From assembly GCA_937883785.1 (NCBI GenBank), contig CALGDE010000143.1, positions 1-64,000 of the forward strand: DNA of 64,000 nt. Direction: 5' to 3'. A program made the translations under genes and the position numbers. Origin of the DNA: an uncultured cyanobacterium. GTDB lineage: Bacteria; Cyanobacteriota; Cyanobacteriia; CACIAM-69d. Of the stretch, positions 8,792-17,813 are shown one piece after another. The notes under the pieces are model-generated. The model saw only the letters and a program-made list of their open reading frames with translations, had not been told where the DNA came from and made no database searches. Every line of letters starts with the position of its first letter. The stretch's first letter is position 1.

Positions 8792-10360
8792 CTAAATCCA
8801 GTTGGGCAGCCAGGGGTGGCCAAAATTCCAAATGCGCAGGGTCCAACCTGTCTGGGATAGGGGTAGCCCCAAATACACTGGTAGCCAGAACACAAAGCCT
8901 ATGGCGATCGCCCCCAATCCCACAATGCCCCACCAGCGCCAGTAAGTTTCGCGGGGCTCAAAGCAGCGATTGAGCATCCAAGCGAGGGTGAGGATGGCGA
9001 AAGTTAGGGCGCCCATGTAGTGGTACAAAAACGTGCAGCGGGTCACCCGAAGCCACAGCAATAGATTGCCGCCATAGTTACCCAGGGTGAACAGTAAAAA
9101 CCAGCTTGAATTGGATAGGCGTACCTGTCCCAGGGGGCGGCGCTGCCATAGGTATTGGGCTAGCCCCAAAATAGCTAGCCCCAAAGCCACCACCGATAGC
9201 CACCATAAAATTGGATTGCCCATGGCGTGCACATCGAAAAGGGTGATGGCGGTACCTTCGGGATATTCTGGCTTCAGGTTGCTGTAATCAAAAGGAGCGC
9301 TGGGGTCGTTGGTGCGGGCATAAAAATAGGCCAGGGGTCGCAGCAGCAGGGGCCAACTATACCAAGGGGAACAGTAAGGGTGAATATCGTTGCCGCCCAC
9401 GTTTTGATGGACGTTGAGGATGGCTAGATTTACTTCCCATAGGTTGCGATCCGGGTTTAGTAGCAAGTGGGGAATCCATAGCCAGCAATATAAGACGGCG
9501 GGGATCAGGGTTAGATACAACCCCATTTGCACCACGGAAATTTGGGCAAGGAAGTTAAGGGGCGATCGCCAGTCTTCCGTTCTGGGCAATGGCTTAGGCG
9601 AAGATTTGCGGTGAGTCCACCAATGGTGCAGTTTGGCGATAATCCAGAAACCCCAGGGCACAAACCAAAATCCCGCGCCGTTCCATTTAATGGACACCGT
9701 TGCTCCCAGAAATAAACCGGTGAGGATAAACCAAGCTCGGCGCTTTTTTCCGCGTGATCGCCCCAGATCCCGCTGGGGATCAAAGGTGCCCAGCACTTTT
9801 AAAAAGCAATATTGCCCTAGCAACCCAAAAATTACCAGGTAGATATTATTCAAGCCATAGCGAGACTCCACCAGAAAAAGCCCGTCCATGGCCAGCAGCG
9901 CCGCAGCAATGGTGGCCAGTCGCCAACTGCGAGATAATTCCCAGGCGATCGCCCCCATCACCAGGGGAATAAACGAACCCACAAAGCCATTGAGCCAGCG
10001 ATAGCTAAAGGTGGTGCGCAAGGTGCCCACGGCATCGTTCATGGTGTCCCACCCAATGGGCAGGTGGGAGCCAATCCAAATGCCCACCGCAATCAGGTAC
10101 TTGCTGAGGGGCGGGTGAGCGTCGAAAAATGGGGTTTGGGTCAGGTAGTTATTGGCAAATTTGGCAAAGTACACCTCGTCAAAGACTAAGGTGTTGAACT
10201 GACCAATCTTCCAAAAGCGCACCAGCAGGGACAGGGCAAAAATCAATCCCAGGGCAACTTTCCAGCGTCGAGGTGATCGCCCCAGCGTTTCCCGAAAAAT
10301 CCCCTGTTCTTCCGTATTCAAATCGTCCCTACTTAAACGCGTGTCCATAATTCGACCCAA
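8792..10360 (-). CDS. PMT-type dolichyl-/polyprenyl-phosphate-mannose--protein mannosyltransferase
   Basis: A 522-residue polytopic GT39-family glycosyltransferase, which transfers mannose from a polyprenyl phosphate donor to Ser/Thr of secreted proteins. The first extracytoplasmic loop has the diagnostic acidic pair in LVFDEVYFAKF (about residues 53-63) and the following HPPLSKYLI, both characteristic of PMT enzymes. About ten membrane spans follow, ending in the four-helix PMT C-terminal region. MGRIMDTRL offers two possible start codons a few residues apart. It is 183 bases downstream of the LCP-family gene on the same strand, so both may serve envelope glycosylation or glycopolymer attachment; that link is inference. 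Confidence 0.88.
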   Translation of the reverse strand: MGRIMDTRLSRDDLNTEEQGIFRETLGRSPRRWKVALGLIFALSLLVRFWKIGQFNTLVFDEVYFAKFANNYLTQTPFFDAHPPLSKYLIAVGIWIGSHLPIGWDTMNDAVGTLRTTFSYRWLNGFVGSFIPLVMGAIAWELSRSWRLATIAAALLAMDGLFLVESRYGLNNIYLVIFGLLGQYCFLKVLGTFDPQRDLGRSRGKKRRAWFILTGLFLGATVSIKWNGAGFWFVPWGFWIIAKLHHWWTHRKSSPKPLPRTEDWRSPLNFLAQISVVQMGLYLTLIPAVLYCWLWIPHLLLNPDRNLWEVNLAILNVHQNVGGNDIHPYCSPWYSWPLLLRPLAYFYARTNDPSAPFDYSNLKPEYPEGTAITLFDVHAMGNPILWWLSVVALGLAILGLAQYLWQRRPLGQVRLSNSSWFLLFTLGNYGGNLLLWLRVTRCTFLYHYMGALTFAILTLAWMLNRCFEPRETYWRWWGIVGLGAIAIGFVFWLPVYLGLPLSQTGWTLRIWNFGHPWLPNWI

Positions 10361-10543
10361 TTTAGCTCCCGTCGGGACCTATTAGGGCACAGTTACCTTG
10401 CGCCCATAAGGTTTAGCACGGGAGGAAAATCGCCGCCAGATCCCCCAGGGGCGTAAGCTCGCTCAACCGGTTCGAAACGCATTAAGCATTCAGATCAAAT
10501 ATTCGGATTGAAGCTCACTATCAGCGCCTCGCTGTTCGCTCCG

Positions 10544-12007
10544 TTAAAAGTCCACCGTATCCGCTGGGGGCTCATCATCAGCGCCTTCGAGGGCGGGAGC
10601 TTGCTGTTGCTCCAACCAATCTCGCCCAAGCTGAATCGTAATATCTGACTCCAAATATCCCGTGCTATCCACCCGCACTTCGCCCACGCCCATGGCAGCC
10701 TGTACGGCTTTGGCCGCGATCACATCCCCATTCTGGGCCACAATACGACTGGTGGTTAGGGGCTCAGACCACTCCCGAGGGCGCTGGACTCGGCGGAAAC
10801 CAGCGGACTGAAGCTGTTCAATCAACCGTTGCACCGCCTCGCGATCGCCCGTGCTGTCCTGGATAACAATGCGCGATCGAAACGCCGCCTTACGCCCTTC
10901 AATATCCAATTCGCCAAAGTCAAAATGCTCAGCCATCACCTGGGAAATGCGCCGGGTATAGGGCAACCAATAACTCACGCCGCCGTATTGGGCAGTATCG
11001 CCAAATTCCCCAGGCAGCATCAGCATTTGCACGCGATCGCGCCCCACCTGGGAACTAAAACCCGCCAACGCCGCAATTTCTTCCACGCTCAAATTGGTGT
11101 CAATATGCTCGCGAATGGTGGACAAAATCTGTGGCAGCTTTAGCAACGTCCCCGGATTTAGCGCCTGTTCCTTCACCGCCCGAATGGCCATTTGCTGGCG
11201 CTGCACCCGCCCAATATCTCCATAGGCGTCGTAGCGGAACCGCAAAAATTGCAGGGTCTGCTCACCGTTTAAATGCTGCCGCCCCTGCTTCAAGTTGATA
11301 TACAAATGCTGACTGTCGTCCTGGTACTTCATATCCTGGGGCACGTGCACCGTAATGCCCCCCAGCACATCAATCAGCTTTTCCACCCCCTGCACGTTAA
11401 TGCGAATGTAGCGATCAATGGGGATACCGCCCAGAAGTTCGCTAGTGGCACGGGCGCTAAGAGCAGGACCACCATAGCTGTTAGCGGCGTTAATTTTGGT
11501 GGTGCCCAATCCCTCCACCCAGGTGCGGGTGTCCCGGGGAATAGACAACACACTCATACGCTTAGAGGTGGGATCAAAGCGCAGCAGCAACATGGTGTCC
11601 GATAGCCCTTCGAAGGAATTCACCAGGGCATGGTAGCCATATTTTTCCGTCAGCTCATCGTCCACATCGGAGGTGACCACCTTGATCCCCAGCAATAAAA
11701 TATTGACGGGACGGGTTAGGCGAGGAAACTGTAGTCCTCCCTCCACCACCGGTTCTTCACCATTGCCGCTAAATTGGGACGCTTCCTCAGGACTCAGCTC
11801 CCGTTGGGACAGGGACACGTTGGACATAGACAGAGCCAATAGGGCTCCAGTGGTGGCCGAAACGGTGGCCACGCTAATAAGCCCAAAGGTGATGAGCAAC
11901 CAGCGCAGGGGGCGAAAACGGGGCTTCGGCTTTTTGAGGCGGGCGCTGACAATTTTTGTGGGCTGGCTTTTGGAGCGATTTTGAGGGGGGCGAGATTGTC
12001 GTGGCAC
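10544..12007 (-). CDS. LytR-CpsA-Psr (LCP) family glycopolymer transferase
   Basis: A 487-residue protein with one N-terminal membrane anchor (about residues 34-57, preceded by a basic Arg/Lys/Pro-rich tail), an extracytoplasmic LCP domain (about 95-290) and a C-terminal LytR_C domain (about 385-470). LCP hallmarks are VLSIPRDTRTWV, TKINAANSYGG, DVLGGITVHVPQDM and LQFLRFRYDAYGDIGRVQRQ, which carry the Arg/Asp residues that bind the polyprenyl pyrophosphate. LCP enzymes attach polysaccharides to peptidoglycan or other acceptors. The tail beyond LytR_C is acidic. The gene has its own intergenic region upstream and is followed by the PMT gene. Confidence 0.88.
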   Translation of the reverse strand: MPRQSRPPQNRSKSQPTKIVSARLKKPKPRFRPLRWLLITFGLISVATVSATTGALLALSMSNVSLSQRELSPEEASQFSGNGEEPVVEGGLQFPRLTRPVNILLLGIKVVTSDVDDELTEKYGYHALVNSFEGLSDTMLLLRFDPTSKRMSVLSIPRDTRTWVEGLGTTKINAANSYGGPALSARATSELLGGIPIDRYIRINVQGVEKLIDVLGGITVHVPQDMKYQDDSQHLYINLKQGRQHLNGEQTLQFLRFRYDAYGDIGRVQRQQMAIRAVKEQALNPGTLLKLPQILSTIREHIDTNLSVEEIAALAGFSSQVGRDRVQMLMLPGEFGDTAQYGGVSYWLPYTRRISQVMAEHFDFGELDIEGRKAAFRSRIVIQDSTGDREAVQRLIEQLQSAGFRRVQRPREWSEPLTTSRIVAQNGDVIAAKAVQAAMGVGEVRVDSTGYLESDITIQLGRDWLEQQQAPALEGADDEPPADTVDF

Positions 12008-12391
12008 TGGAGTTCTCAGACGCGATTTAGAAAAAATTTAGACGTTAAAGGGACGCAAAAGGCTGAACTTTAGGGATAAATTTCAAAGCTGAAATGGCGG
12101 TAGTGATGCTGGCGAATGATGAGGACAAAATAGTCCCCCATTGGGGGATCGCCCAAACCGAATAGTTGTATTTTTAGTACAACGTTCTAAAGCTCAGAAG
12201 CCTAGCCCTGACTGATCTACCTTTAACGGCTACAGATTGTTTTCAGACCGAGGAAATATTTATTTCCTATGCTGTGCTGATTGTAGGCCATGAATAGGAG
12301 CACTGTAGTGTTCGGGAACCGTTTCTGGCTCCCTCTGTTCCAAAGGATGCCGCCCCATTCCTCTGTTATCCTTTCCACCTTAGGGGCAACT
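12008..12391. other. 384-bp intergenic region with two small palindromes
   Basis: This lies upstream of the LCP gene and downstream of the GIY-YIG gene, both minus strand. CCCCCATTGGGGG at about 12135-12147 and GTTGTA-N7-TACAAC at 12165-12183 are perfect small inverted repeats that could be operators or RNA hairpins in the LCP leader. No gene is seen. Confidence 0.4.
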
Positions 12392-12979
12392 TTAACGCCC
12401 TTCTGTAAACGGCGTTGCCCAATGGTGCCAATTTTCTTTATTGAAAGGCGATCGCCACCGCTGAATCAGGGTTTGCTCCTGATCTTGGCGGCGGTGGGCA
12501 TCGGGAAAGGCATCCAGCCAAAATCCAATATCAATACGGCAGGACGACTGACATTCAAAATGCTGGGTGCGGTAGTTAGTGACGTAGCGCTTGCAGTCGT
12601 GGACGCCTTTCCAGCGATCACGGGCATTTTTCGCCTCGCCAATATACAAAATGATGTGGGCCTGAGTATCGCGCACAAAGTAAATGGCGGGCTGTTGAGG
12701 TCCCTGGGCGCTTTCGTAAAAATTAAACGGGTAGGAGTCCAGTGCGAAGGGATCCACCTGATAGGGATCGCCGGGGTGAATTTCAACACCCCCAAAGAGA
12801 TCGGGCTGGCGGGGAAGGGGGGCATGCCGAGCACGGTGCTGAAACTGGTGAACCTTGGCAATCCAGTCCTCCAGGGCTTCGGCATTTAAAGTGGGCAGCC
12901 CTTGCACCTGGGTTGGGGTGGCGATCGCTGCCGGATCCAGCAGCCACAGCTCTTCGTAAACGGGATCGGTCATAGGCAA
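12392..12979 (-). CDS. GIY-YIG nuclease-domain protein
   Basis: A 195-residue protein. The GIY-YIG element appears as IYFVRDTQAHIILYIGEAKN (about residues 99-118) followed by ARDRW, carrying the catalytic-type Tyr pair and Arg, with a downstream acidic residue region near LIQRWRSPFNKENWHH. The first ~90 residues are specific to this cyanobacterial type and have no domain I recognise. GIY-YIG domains cut DNA in repair, mobile and restriction enzymes. The DNA target here is unknown. The gene starts 12 bases after the stop of the M48 protease gene on the same strand, so the two are probably co-transcribed. Confidence 0.8.
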   Translation of the reverse strand: MPMTDPVYEELWLLDPAAIATPTQVQGLPTLNAEALEDWIAKVHQFQHRARHAPLPRQPDLFGGVEIHPGDPYQVDPFALDSYPFNFYESAQGPQQPAIYFVRDTQAHIILYIGEAKNARDRWKGVHDCKRYVTNYRTQHFECQSSCRIDIGFWLDAFPDAHRRQDQEQTLIQRWRSPFNKENWHHWATPFTEGR

Positions 12980-12991
12980 TGGGGGGCAAAT

Positions 12992-13954
12992 CTATTGGCG
13001 GCGGCGCTGGCTATTGGCGGGAGAAATCTTAAACCAGCTATCAATGCGTTTACGGTATTCCAGCTCATCTAAACCATCTTGTCCCCGCTGGCTGTTAGGA
13101 ATTTGGGCAATTTTTGCTTCCAGTATGGCAATGCGATCGCCTGTGTCGGGGTGGGTACTGAGTATGGTGGGTGGAGACGACGCCCGCAGCAGTTTACGAA
13201 GGAAATTGGGAAGGGCTTGGGGAGCGTAGCCGGTTCTGTTTAGATAGGTCAAACCCAAATCATCCGCCTCTAGCTCATCACGGCGACTTTTGGGGCGATT
13301 AAGGGCGAGCTCCACGCCAATTTGCACCGCCCGACTTCGGTCCAACCCCGCCGCCGATGCCACCCCCTGGGCGATCGCCCTCTGACGCATTTGGTTCACC
13401 GCATGGCGTTCGGTAATATGTCCAATTTCGTGGGCAATCACTCCAGCAAGCTGGGCTTCATTGTCCGCCGCCACCATTAATCCGGCGTTGACGTAGACAA
13501 ACCCGCCCATGGTGGCAAAGGCGTTTATTTTGGCGTCCCGCACCACCTGGAACCGGTAAGGAATATCGGGTCGATTACTGTTCTGCGCCAGCCGCTGACC
13601 AATGTCGTCCACGTAGGACACAATTTCCGGGCTGGTAATGACTCGAATTTGGGACTGTTTGAGCTGGCGATCAATTTGCTTACCCAGCTCCACTTCTTGC
13701 TGATCTGATAAATTGCTGAGCTGAAAGACTCGAACGCCGTTGCGCAGAATATTAAAAATATCTCCGAAGTCCAACGCCTGGGAGGCAGTGGGGGTGCTCA
13801 CCACGATGGTGCTGGCCAGCAGAAGGGCGATCGCCCCATAGCCCCAGCGTTTTACCACCCGTCGCAGGGGAAAAAGCCCTTGCAGGAACCATGCCATAAC
13901 GGGCCTCCTGTGGAAGTTAAAAGGTCTGGGGGACAGGTGCGGCTGATTCATCAA
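12992..13954 (-). CDS. M48-family zinc metalloprotease
   Basis: A 320-residue secreted or membrane-attached protease of the BepA/HtpX-related M48 family. A basic N-terminus and hydrophobic segment (about residues 39-58, ending ASQA) act as signal peptide. The catalytic motif AHEIGHITERH has the zinc-binding HEIGH at 175-179, and the third ligand Glu lies in ELEADDLGLTYL about 50 residues later. No TPR domain follows, unlike E. coli BepA. Probable role is quality control of envelope proteins. ATG-ATG at the start leaves a one-codon ambiguity. Confidence 0.88.
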   Translation of the reverse strand: MMNQPHLSPRPFNFHRRPVMAWFLQGLFPLRRVVKRWGYGAIALLLASTIVVSTPTASQALDFGDIFNILRNGVRVFQLSNLSDQQEVELGKQIDRQLKQSQIRVITSPEIVSYVDDIGQRLAQNSNRPDIPYRFQVVRDAKINAFATMGGFVYVNAGLMVAADNEAQLAGVIAHEIGHITERHAVNQMRQRAIAQGVASAAGLDRSRAVQIGVELALNRPKSRRDELEADDLGLTYLNRTGYAPQALPNFLRKLLRASSPPTILSTHPDTGDRIAILEAKIAQIPNSQRGQDGLDELEYRKRIDSWFKISPANSQRRRQ

Positions 13955-14045
13955 TAACGCCCTTGCTAACGACGGTTCTTTCAGAGTTTGCTGAAGCTAC
14001 TCTGGATTTTCTATGGATCGACGAGATGGATCTATTAATCCGATT

Positions 14046-14104
14046 GACTAACCTGGCTAACTAACCTGGCTGACTAACCTGATTAACTGGTTTACCAACC
14101 TGGA
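14046..14104. repeat. Short tandem repeat, ~13-bp units
   Basis: Four or five degenerate units of ACTAACCTGGCTA, the later ones as ACTAACCTGATTA and CCAACCTGG, in the promoter side of the M48 gene. No coding potential is seen. Confidence 0.65.
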
Positions 14105-14237
14105 TCCATCCATCCATGTAAGCGGAGACGGAGAGATAAGGAGTCAGTTAAAAGGGTAGTGACAGTGTTAAATGTGACCCACCTGGTGTTTTGGATAGAA
14201 CGGGCAAATTAAAAGCTCACCTCTTGAGTATTGCCTT

Positions 14238-15449
14238 TTAAATCCATTTCAGCCCAGTGTCACCTTTGCGTCCGAAAAGAAATTTAAAGCCCTGGCGAAT
14301 GCGGGTTTGTTCCACAAACCAAGTCATAACCTTGGGGTAGCTTGCCATTCGTTTAAACCAAATGCCGCTCTGAATGCTGGTTTGGATACTGCTTCGTAGC
14401 GCCTCGTTGTAGCGATCTAAGAACTCTGCATCATAGCGGTTGACCGCGATCGCCGCCGAGATAGTTTCCGCCGCCAACTTGCCCGACAGCACTGCATTGC
14501 CCGTGCCAAAGCCAATTTGGGGCACCAGCAGGGAACCGGCATCCCCCAGCAGCAGGAAGCGATCGCCGGACACATTATCTAAAGCCGGTCGGTTATGGGA
14601 TGCGGGCCAAATGCCCACGTCGCCGATGCGTTGGGCATTGGCAAATCGCTTTGATAGGGCGGGATGGCTGCTTAAAGCATCGTCCAGTAATGTCTCTAGG
14701 GCAGTGCCTTTATTGTCGGGGGTGCTGATAAATCCCACCTTGTGGGTGCCGTCGGCGAGGGGAACCACGTAAACAAAGCTACGCTTTTGATTAGAAATAA
14801 GATACGCGGCGCTGTAAGGGTGATCGCGATCCTCCAAAACGCCAGAGTAGTAGGCATGTAAGGTATTTGCCTGATCATCCATGGGGCGACTTGGCTGGGA
14901 CGATAAGGCACGACGAACGATGGATTTTTCCCCATCCGCGCCCAGGATGTACTGCGATCGCCACCGTTGGGGTCCCTCGGCAGTGTCTACAGTCAGCTCA
15001 ATACCCTGCTCGTTCTGCTGCAACTGGGTCACAGCGCTACCCAGATGTACCGTGGCGTAAGGCGACTCTAAGTTGTCCACCAGCACCTGATCGAAGTGAA
15101 GTCGCGCCATCGTAAATACTTCAGAGCCCAACCCCGTGTTGCCACCCGCCCAGCTCAGCCCAAAACTGCTGCCTTTGGGGCTGACCATTCGTAAGCCGCC
15201 GCCGCACCGTAAAAAGTGGGGGCTGGCTTCAAGCTGCTGACGCACCGCTCCCTGGCGCACTTCTCCTAAGGTATCCAGCACCTTGTTACCGAAAAGATTG
15301 CCGTCCACTTTGTCCCGAGGGAACTGCGCCTTATCAACGATGGCGTGGGAAATGCCCTGATCTGACAGGAACAAAGATGCCGTTGCACCCGCAGGTCCCG
15401 CGCCCACAATAACAACCTGGAAATCTTGGATGGAGGATGGGGTAGTCAT
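14238..15449 (-). CDS. Geranylgeranyl-reductase family FAD-dependent oxidoreductase
   Basis: A 403-residue flavoprotein. The N-terminal dinucleotide fold is VIVGAGPAGATASLFL (about residues 13-28). The second FAD motif is LLLGDAGSLLVPQIGFGTGN (about residues 300-320), with the expected PxxGxG loop. These features fit the geranylgeranyl reductase/halogenase-like flavin group. The KPCGG-type motif of authentic chlorophyll GG reductase (ChlP) is replaced here by DKVDGNLFG, so this is not ChlP. It may act on other isoprenoids, quinones or lipids; the substrate is unknown. It lies about 100 bases downstream of surE on the same strand. Confidence 0.8.
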   Translation of the reverse strand: MTTPSSIQDFQVVIVGAGPAGATASLFLSDQGISHAIVDKAQFPRDKVDGNLFGNKVLDTLGEVRQGAVRQQLEASPHFLRCGGGLRMVSPKGSSFGLSWAGGNTGLGSEVFTMARLHFDQVLVDNLESPYATVHLGSAVTQLQQNEQGIELTVDTAEGPQRWRSQYILGADGEKSIVRRALSSQPSRPMDDQANTLHAYYSGVLEDRDHPYSAAYLISNQKRSFVYVVPLADGTHKVGFISTPDNKGTALETLLDDALSSHPALSKRFANAQRIGDVGIWPASHNRPALDNVSGDRFLLLGDAGSLLVPQIGFGTGNAVLSGKLAAETISAAIAVNRYDAEFLDRYNEALRSSIQTSIQSGIWFKRMASYPKVMTWFVEQTRIRQGFKFLFGRKGDTGLKWI

Positions 15450-15553
15450 GGGGATCGGCGGTTAACGTTTCACAGTCACTCTTGGCTCCGCATTCTATAG
15501 CCTTTTTCTGGCGATCGCCCCCAATTGAAATCTGATGTAAAAAGTAGAATTCG

Positions 15554-16369
15554 CTACGACAGTTTGAAATCTTTAAACTCACCGTGCCAGGCGTTAAGCT
15601 CCCGGTGGGCGGTCAAGTTAAAGTGCAGCGGCGTTACGGAAATATAGTTTTTGCCCACTGCCGTTACGTCCGTGGGGTATTGATCGGCGATCGCCTGTCC
15701 CGCATCCAGGTCCACCTCCGTCAGCGCTTCTCCCGCCAGCCAATAGTAATGACGCCCTCGGGGATCGGTGCGCTGATCGAAGGAATCAAAATATTGGCGA
15801 AACGTCAGCCGCGCCATGGTCACCCCAGCGATTTGGTCCGCTGGAATGGCAGGGATATTGACATTGAGCAGCATAGGCGGGCGCGCTTCGGGGGTGCCGT
15901 GGGTTTTGCCGTAGTGGTCCAAAAAGTTCCGGGCAAAAGCTGCGCCGGTTTCAAAATTTCGATTCGTAAAATCCGCCAGACTTAATGCCATGCTGGGGAT
16001 TTTTTCCAGCAGCCCTTCCATGGCCGCCGACACAGTGCCGGAACACAGCACATCGGTGCCCAGGTTAGGACCGTGGTTAATACCCGCCAGCACAAAATCC
16101 GGCTTGTGCTCCACTAGCGCCCCCAGCGCCAATTTCACGCAATCAGCAGGGGTACCGGAGCACGCCCACACCTTAATGGCGTCGTTAAAAATTCCGGTAA
16201 CGGGCTCGGCGCGGATGGGGTCGTGGAGGGTCAAGCCGTGCCCTGTGGCAGATCGCTCCCGGTCAGGGCATACCACCGTTACCTGGTGACCGGCGATCGC
16301 CAGCGTATTGGCTAAACATTGAATCCCCTCTGCGAACACACCGTCATCATTACTAATCAGCAGCCGCAT
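15554..16369 (-). CDS. surE: 5'/3'-nucleotidase SurE
   Basis: A 271-residue SurE. This metal-dependent phosphatase removes phosphate from nucleoside 5'- and 3'-monophosphates and short polyphosphates. Metal-binding NDDG is at residues 7-10 ([10 protein letters not shown]). [20 protein letters not shown] supplies the conserved Asn and Ser/Thr ligands, followed by AAMEG. Length and architecture are typical. A second SurE-like gene of different sequence lies at 40455-41162, so this species carries two. The upstream 270 bases hold a family A repeat. Confidence 0.92.
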   Translation of the reverse strand: MRLLISNDDGVFAEGIQCLANTLAIAGHQVTVVCPDRERSATGHGLTLHDPIRAEPVTGIFNDAIKVWACSGTPADCVKLALGALVEHKPDFVLAGINHGPNLGTDVLCSGTVSAAMEGLLEKIPSMALSLADFTNRNFETGAAFARNFLDHYGKTHGTPEARPPMLLNVNIPAIPADQIAGVTMARLTFRQYFDSFDQRTDPRGRHYYWLAGEALTEVDLDAGQAIADQYPTDVTAVGKNYISVTPLHFNLTAHRELNAWHGEFKDFKLS

Positions 16370-16473
16370 ATATAATTCCAGTTCGCTAAATTCTTGGCTC
16401 GGAAGTTCCTTACATCAACCAAGCTTGTTCTTTTAACCTTACCGGGGATCGAGAATAAAACAGGTTAAAACTG

Positions 16474-16606
16474 GGGGGCGCCATGAATTAAGTCTCAGAA
16501 TTCTTAGCCATGAGGGTGCCGGCCCCTCGCGCTTTTTGCTTTGAAAGGGCGCGTACTGCCAAAGGCACAAGGCTTCTGGCATTTGATTGTTAATGACACG
16601 CCCTAA
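16474..16606 (-). repeat. Interspersed repeat family A, copy
   Basis: Begins GGGGGGCGCCATGAATTAAG and ends GTTAATGACACGCCCTAA, which are imperfect terminal inverted repeats. Internal blocks GCCCCTCGCGCTTTTTGCTT and AGGCTTCTGGCA match the copy at 63250-63379 in the same orientation. Confidence 0.75.
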
Positions 16607-16640
16607 CCGTTAGAACATGAATTGGCGCTGTGGAGAGTAG

Positions 16641-17108
16641 TTACTGGCTTCTGGCGTCGGCGATCGCCGATAAATGGCGACGTACCAAAGCACTGCCCGT
16701 TGTTTGTCCTGCATCAAGATAAGCTGTTCCCGCTTCGGCCAATCGTTCGGCGGCGATTCCCATTTGACGCTGGTTGGCCGCCACCAGCCCCTGATTATGG
16801 ATCATCACTGCCCAGCCCGGACGCATACGCAAAATGGCATTTACGGCCAGAGACGCAGCCTCATGGTCTTCCGATTTAAACCCATCCACCATGCGCTCAA
16901 TATTGGACGCAATCACCGCGTCGGAGACGGAAATTTCGTCGGGATGACCGGTCCAGGGGCATTGCACTAACTCAGGCAGCACCGGTTCGGCGAAAAGCGA
17001 TCGCCCCTTTCCCGGCAGCCCGTAGGCACGCACCATGGTGCCAATGCCCACCCCTAAAATCCCCAGCAATACCGCCGCCGCGATTAGCCCCTTTACCCCT
17101 TCCCCCAT
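16641..17108 (-). CDS. Conserved cyanobacterial-type hypothetical membrane-anchored protein
   Basis: A 155-residue protein. One N-terminal membrane segment (about residues 7-26) is followed by a soluble part. It has two helical hairpins rich in Ala, Glu and Arg (ASNIERMVDGFKSEDHEAAS, then AAERLAEAGTAYLD) that look like degenerate TPR-like or all-helical packing. I do not recognise the family. It starts six bases after the stop of the ABA4-like gene on the same strand, so the two almost certainly form an operon and the protein probably sits in the same membrane. Confidence 0.7.
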   Translation of the reverse strand: MGEGVKGLIAAAVLLGILGVGIGTMVRAYGLPGKGRSLFAEPVLPELVQCPWTGHPDEISVSDAVIASNIERMVDGFKSEDHEAASLAVNAILRMRPGWAVMIHNQGLVAANQRQMGIAAERLAEAGTAYLDAGQTTGSALVRRHLSAIADARSQ

Positions 17109-17114
17109 GGGTGT

Positions 17115-17576
17115 CTAGCCCTCTGCTGCGGTAGCTTCCAAGGACTTATTGCGCACCAGCCCCGTAATCCAAGCCGTGGTGATGTGGGACAACAGCCCCA
17201 GGGGTCCAGCAAATAGGCACAGCACCAGGGAGTGGCGCACCCACAGGTTATTTTCCTGGGCATCTTGATGAATCCACCGTCCCACGAATAAATCCATCAC
17301 CAGGTAATGTACCCAACCCGTTGCCATCACCTTTTCGTCGGAAAACAGCGCCGCCAAGTTGCTCAAACTGGTATCGGCAAACCCCTCGGCGTTTTCTGGG
17401 GTGACGCTGCCTACAAAAAAGGCCAGATACACCAGCGCCAAAGCGGCAAAGGGAAGGGGCGATCGCATTATCTTGCCGGTCCACTGCCATCCCGGCACCA
17501 CAATCATCAACAGCCAGAAGGGCAGCACAAACACATTGGCCCCATTAAACAAAATCTCAACCCAATCGCTCACCAT
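17115..17576 (-). CDS. ABA4-like (DUF4281) integral membrane protein
   Basis: A 153-residue protein with four hydrophobic segments. It has the DUF4281/ABA4 features NGANVFVLPFWLLMI near the N-terminus, LSNLAALFSDEKVMATGWVH in the middle, MDLFVGRWIHQDA, and LFAGPLGLLSH near the C-terminus. The plant homologue ABA4 is required for neoxanthin formation in plastids. Cyanobacterial members are thought to affect carotenoids or related isoprenoids, but their reaction is not settled. It is first in a two-gene minus-strand unit and is divergent from the vWA protein gene. Confidence 0.85.
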   Translation of the reverse strand: MVSDWVEILFNGANVFVLPFWLLMIVVPGWQWTGKIMRSPLPFAALALVYLAFFVGSVTPENAEGFADTSLSNLAALFSDEKVMATGWVHYLVMDLFVGRWIHQDAQENNLWVRHSLVLCLFAGPLGLLSHITTAWITGLVRNKSLEATAAEG

Positions 17577-17813
17577 CGTTAACCCCCTATTTCGCCCGGC
17601 TTTAGCCGAATATTACGGACGAATAATTTGTTTAATAGTCTAGCGCTGGATCCGATGGCTAGCGGATCCTCAGGATTGTCAGAAGCGCTACAAAGCCAGT
17701 TAGGAGGTTTACAATCAAGTCAACAACTCACTCAGGGACATCTGCACCTTACCCATGTTGCTGGGGTTAAATTCCTCAAGGCGACGGTTTGCTCCCTTCA
17801 TTCCCCTTCCATT

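Noticed and set aside
12290-12889. Long plus-strand open frame of 199 codons
   Set aside because: It is antisense to the GIY-YIG gene and its upstream area. The minus-strand product has a clear domain; this translation has no recognisable features.
17628-17813. Extended N-terminus of the vWA protein
   Set aside because: The 62 extra residues have no signal peptide and would bury the one that begins at 17814.
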